Shown in pieces: positions 61,124-64,000 of a DNA stretch of 64,000 bases (its first letter is position 1; every line of letters starts with the position of its first letter). The notes under the pieces are model-generated. The model was not told where the DNA came from. It saw only the letters and a list, made by a program, of their open reading frames with translations, and did no database searches. Location of the stretch: the NCBI GenBank assembly GCA_963816545.1, contig CAWFLE010000004.1, positions 1-64,000 of the forward strand, read 5' to 3'. The position numbers and the translations under genes were made by a program. Origin of the DNA: Albimonas sp963816545 (GTDB taxonomy: Bacteria > Pseudomonadota > Alphaproteobacteria > Rhodobacterales > Rhodobacteraceae).

Positions 61124-61147
61124 CCCTCCCCCGTTTGCGGGGGAGGG
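61124..61147. repeat. CCCTCCCCC-GTTTGC-GGGGGAGGG hairpin repeat
   Basis: A 9-bp hairpin followed by CCGGGGTGGGGG, 25 bp past the EamA stop (minus strand). This matches a palindromic intergenic repeat type seen in many proteobacterial genomes. The rest of 60913-61172 between the convergent mutL and EamA genes shows no gene; GAGGCGCCGCG at about 61110 recalls the repeat at 7391. Confidence 0.6.
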
Positions 61148-61172
61148 CCGGGGTGGGGGCTCGCCGCCCGCG

Positions 61173-62078
61173 CTACTCCTTCAGCAGCAGCAGCATCGCC
61201 GCGATCGTGACCGCGATCCCGGCCCACACCGCCGGCGGCGCCCACGTCCCGGCGAAGATCCCCTCCCACAGCGCCACGAAGCTCGGCACCAGATACCCGT
61301 AGGCCATCACCTTGCCCGCGGGCAGCCGCAGCGCCGCGAACTGCAGAAGGAAAAAGGTCAGCGCCGTCGCGCCCAGCGCCAGGTAGATGATCGCCCCCCA
61401 CACCAGCCCCGGCAGCGCCCCCCACTCCGTCTCCCGCAGCGCCCCCGTCGCCAGCGCATAGCCCAGGATCAGCGCGAAGCAGGCCCCCACCGTCCAGAAG
61501 CTGAACGCCACCGCCGGCTCTCCGTGGTTCAGCTTCCGCACCATGGGCGTGTAAAGCGCATGGCACGCGACGCCGACGAAGAAGATCGCCTCCCCCCGCC
61601 CCACTTCCAGCCCCATCAGCCGCGAGACGTCGCCGTCGAAGATCACCCACACCGCCCCCGCCGCCCCCAGCGCCAGCGCGAACAGCACCCGCGGGGACGC
61701 CCCCTGCCGCAGCAGCAGCCACCCGAACCCCGCCGACAGGATCGGCGTCAGCGTGAACACCGCCCCGGTGGACACCGGATCCGCGATCCGCAAGGCCACG
61801 AACATCAGGATGAAATACACCGCCAGCAGCCCGCCCAGCAGCGGATAGCGCCACGGCGCCGCCAGATGCGCCCGACGCAGCCCCGGCCCCAGCATCGCCG
61901 CCCCCGCCAGCGCCCCCGCCCCGATGGCGAAGCGCACCGCGTTCAGCGCCTCGGGCGCGATCAGCCCCGCGGCCCGCCCCCCGAGCGAGAAGCTCCCCGA
62001 GATCACCAGCGCGAAGCCAAGCATCGCCAGATGGCCCAGCGCCCGGCCCCGCGTCTCGGATCGGCTTTCCTCACGCAT
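61173..62078 (-). CDS. EamA family (DMT superfamily) transporter
   Basis: A 301-residue protein with ten hydrophobic spans in two repeats: ALGHLAMLGFALVISGSFSL, ALNAVRFAIGAGALAGAAM, DPVSTGAVFTLTPILSAGFG in the first; FFVGVACHALYTPMVRKLNH and KVMAYGYLVPSFVALWEGIF in the second. Substrate unknown. The ATG at 62078 has a GAGGAG site; an ATG 12 codons upstream has none. It converges with mutL and diverges from the radical SAM gene. Confidence 0.88.
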   Translation of the reverse strand: MREESRSETRGRALGHLAMLGFALVISGSFSLGGRAAGLIAPEALNAVRFAIGAGALAGAAMLGPGLRRAHLAAPWRYPLLGGLLAVYFILMFVALRIADPVSTGAVFTLTPILSAGFGWLLLRQGASPRVLFALALGAAGAVWVIFDGDVSRLMGLEVGRGEAIFFVGVACHALYTPMVRKLNHGEPAVAFSFWTVGACFALILGYALATGALRETEWGALPGLVWGAIIYLALGATALTFFLLQFAALRLPAGKVMAYGYLVPSFVALWEGIFAGTWAPPAVWAGIAVTIAAMLLLLKE

Positions 62079-62196
62079 CGGGGCAGGCTCCTCAACCGGC
62101 GGACGCCGCGTCAACGCAAAGGTCGCCAGCCGGTCGCGCCTCGGCTATTCTTCCGCAGCGATACCGCCGCCGCCCAAGCCCCGCAAGGAGGCCGCC

Positions 62197-63840
62197 ATGC
62201 TCGACGCCCGCCCCGCCGACGCCGCGCCCAACGTCCTCCTCGTCTACCCGAAATTTTCCAACACCTCGTTCTGGAACTACCTGGAGACGTGCGAGCTGGT
62301 GGGCGCTAAGTACCCCGCCCCCCCGCTCGGCCTGGTCACCGTCGCGGCCATGCTGCCCGCGGACTGGCCCGTGCGCCTCGTGGACTGCAACGCCGCGCCC
62401 CTGACGGATCGAGGATCTGGACTGGGCCGACGTGGTCATGTTCTCCGGCATGATCACCCAGCAGCTTGACCTCCTGCGCCTCGCCGCCCGCTGCGCCGAG
62501 CGCGGCGTGACGACGGTGGTCGGCGGCCCCGACGTCTCCTCCAACCCCGAGATCTACGCCGCCATCGACATCCGCGTGATCGGCGAGGCGGAGGGGATCA
62601 TCGAGGACTTCCTCGCCGCCTGGCGCGCCGGAACCCGGCAGGGCGAATTCCGCGCCCCCCTGCACACCGTGGACGTGACCACCAGCCCCACGCCCCGGTT
62701 CGACCTGCTGGACTTCTCCGCCTATCTCAACGTCAACGTCCAGCTCTCCCGCGGCTGCCCCTTCCTGTGCGAGTTCTGCGACATCATCGAGCTCTTCGGC
62801 CGCAAGCCCCGCGCCAAGACCTCCCAACAGGTGCTGGCCGAGCTCGACCGCCTCCACGCGCTCGGCTACCGCGGCCACGTGGATTTCGTGGACGACAACC
62901 TGATCGGCAACAAGAAGGCGGTGAAGGCGTTCCTCCCGAAACTGGTCGAATGGCAGAAAGCCCGCGGCTACCCGTTCGAATTCTCGACCGAAGCGTCCCT
63001 GAACCTCGCCGACGACGCCGAATTCCTCGGGATGATGCGCGACGCCGGCTTCTTCGCCACCTTCGTGGGGATCGAGAGCCCGGACCCCGAGGTCCTCGTC
63101 GCCATGAAGAAGAAGCAGAACACCAAGCGCGATATCGCCCACTCGGTCCACACCATCCAGAGCTACGGGATCTTCGTGATCGCGGGCTTCATCATCGGCT
63201 TCGACAACGAAAGCGAGCACGCCTCCGCAGGGCATGATCGAGCTGATCGAGGAAGCCTCCATCCCCGTCGCCATGGTCGGCCTGCTCACCGCCCTGCCCA
63301 ACACCCAGCTCCAGCGGCGGCTGGAGAAGGAGGGGCGGCTCGACCCCCTGTTCTCCACCGTGGAAAGCGACGCGGACGCGGACCAGTGCGTCTCGGGCCT
63401 CAACTTCGACACCCTGCGCCCGCGGGCCGACATCCTTGAGGAATACCTCACGGTCGTCACCCGCATCTTCGCGCCCGAGGCCTATTTCCAGCGCATCCGC
63501 GACATGGTGAAGCTGCTGGACTGCTCCGGCCCCTCGGGCGACCTGCACCGCCCGATGCTGCGCCACGACGCGGCGCAGTTCCTGACGCTTGATGTGGAAC
63601 GTGACCCGCAAGCGGCCGGACCTGCGAGGCCCGCTCTGGCGGCTGGTGGGCTGGACCCTGCTCAACAAGCCCCGCGCGCTGAAGCACGCGCTCTACACCG
63701 CCGCGCTCTACGCCCATCTGGGGCCGTTCAGCGAATACGTGCGCCGGGAGATGCGCATCCAGATCGACCGCGCCCGCGCCAACCCCGAGGCGCACTGGAC
63801 CGACGTCTATCACGGCCGCGCGGTGGCGGCGGCCGAATAG
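62197..63840 (+). CDS. B12-binding domain radical SAM protein (three frameshifts)
   Basis: The N-terminal B12-binding-like domain (NVLLVYPKFSNTSFWNYLET, PPLGLVTVAAMLPADWPVRL) is followed after a +1 shift near 62412 by DVVMFSGMITQQLDLLRLAA. The radical SAM cluster motif is CPFLCEFCDIIELFGRKPR (CxxxCxxC), then VDFVDDNLIGNKKAVKAFLP. After shifts near 63229 and 63588 it ends with GLLTALPNTQLQRRLEKEGR and a DUF4070-like C-terminus. Repaired length is about 546 residues. Relatives include hopanoid-modifying HpnP/HpnR-like and methyl/aryl-transfer enzymes; the exact reaction cannot be read. A AAGGAGG site precedes the ATG. Confidence 0.85.
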
Positions 63841-63883
63841 CCGCCCCACATCCTCCGGGCACCGCAGCCCCCCGGAGGCCCTC

Positions 63884-64000
63884 ATGCCCAAGCCCCGCCT
63901 GATCGGCATCAACCACGTCGCCCTCGAAGTCGGGGACATCGAGCAGGCGCTGGCCTTCTACGCACGCTTCTTCGACTTCACCCTTCGCGGCCGGGCCGAG
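63884..64000 (+). CDS. VOC family (glyoxalase-fold) protein, 3' end cut by window
   Basis: The visible 39 residues read MPKPRLIGINHVALEVGDIE followed by QALAFYARFFDFTLRG. INHVALEV is the metal-binding first beta strand of the glyoxalase/bleomycin-resistance fold, and the helix ALAFYARFF follows as usual. CCGGAGG lies upstream of the ATG. The rest of the gene is beyond the window. Confidence 0.82.
   Translation, partial: MPKPRLIGINHVALEVGDIEQALAFYARFFDFTLRGRAE

Noticed and set aside
61010..61210. Pro/Ala-rich open frame between mutL and the EamA gene
   Set aside because: It runs over the CCCTCCCCC palindromic repeat, has no ribosome-binding site and overlaps the end of the EamA gene.

Overview
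The window is 64 kb of very high G+C DNA (visibly above 70% almost throughout). It is packed with short-spaced or overlapping genes and carries one tRNA and no rRNA, prophage, IS element or CRISPR array. Gene content and order point to an alphaproteobacterium of the Rhodobacterales (Rhodobacteraceae-like). Diagnostic clusters are SDHAF4-htpX-rsmB-heparinase-purH, pgsA-moaD-moaE, hisS-hisZ-hisG with a short-form HisG, the paired M16 peptidases after lspA and a DUF3035 lipoprotein, and a phaR/phaC-like/phaA/phaB polyhydroxybutyrate locus. The genus cannot be fixed from the sequence alone.

Layout. 0-1.3 kb: the 3' part of an exopolysaccharide tyrosine kinase. 1.4-7.4 kb: SDHAF4, HtpX protease, RsmB, a heparinase II/III family protein and PurH. 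7.8-13.5 kb: a sorbosone-dehydrogenase-like propeller, cobA, a GH12-type glucanase without a signal peptide, an alpha/beta hydrolase, a hexapeptide acetyltransferase and a small membrane protein. 13.7-19.9 kb: a holin-like/DUF883 pair, a thiolase, a broken chemoreceptor, argG and a GNAT enzyme. 20.2-28 kb: pgsA-moaD-moaE, the YedK-type repair protein, a 5'-nucleotidase, an MBL-fold hydrolase, rpsD with a clear terminator and a Kef antiporter. 28.2-38.7 kb: carB, DUF1489, a degenerate PanC-like protein, hisGZS and recJ. 38.9-43.7 kb: tRNA-Glu and the PHB locus. 44-54 kb: EEP nuclease, transporters, DUF465, M20 amidohydrolase, a TrmN6-like methyltransferase, a polyprenyl synthase, an oxidoreductase, ispE and a TPR protein. 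54.2-64 kb: a small secreted protein, lspA, a DUF3035 lipoprotein, two M16 peptidases, mutL, an EamA transporter, a B12-binding radical SAM protein and the start of a VOC protein.

How the genes connect. PhaA condenses acetyl-CoA, PhaB reduces acetoacetyl-CoA, a PhaC-like Cys-hydrolase lies upstream, and PhaR is divergent across a TTGC-rich inverted-repeat region. IspE and the polyprenyl synthase belong to isoprenoid and quinone synthesis, HisG/HisZ to histidine, PurH and CarB to nucleotides, ArgG and CarB to arginine, CobA to siroheme/cobalamin, and MoaD/E to molybdopterin.

A dominant oddity is about 29 single-base frameshifts in 18 genes, many of them essential (purH, carB, lspA, ispB, hisZ). 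Nearly all are one extra G or C and most are easily reconciled to an intact protein, so I read them mainly as sequence errors and annotate these genes across the breaks. The most striking unexplained structure is a 73-nt perfect four-way-junction (cloverleaf) sequence at 58913-58985 upstream of mutL. Others are a low-G+C mosaic block inside hisS, a family of GTTTCGC/GCGAAAC palindromes in intergenic regions, and a repeat family with 55-bp inverted copies.
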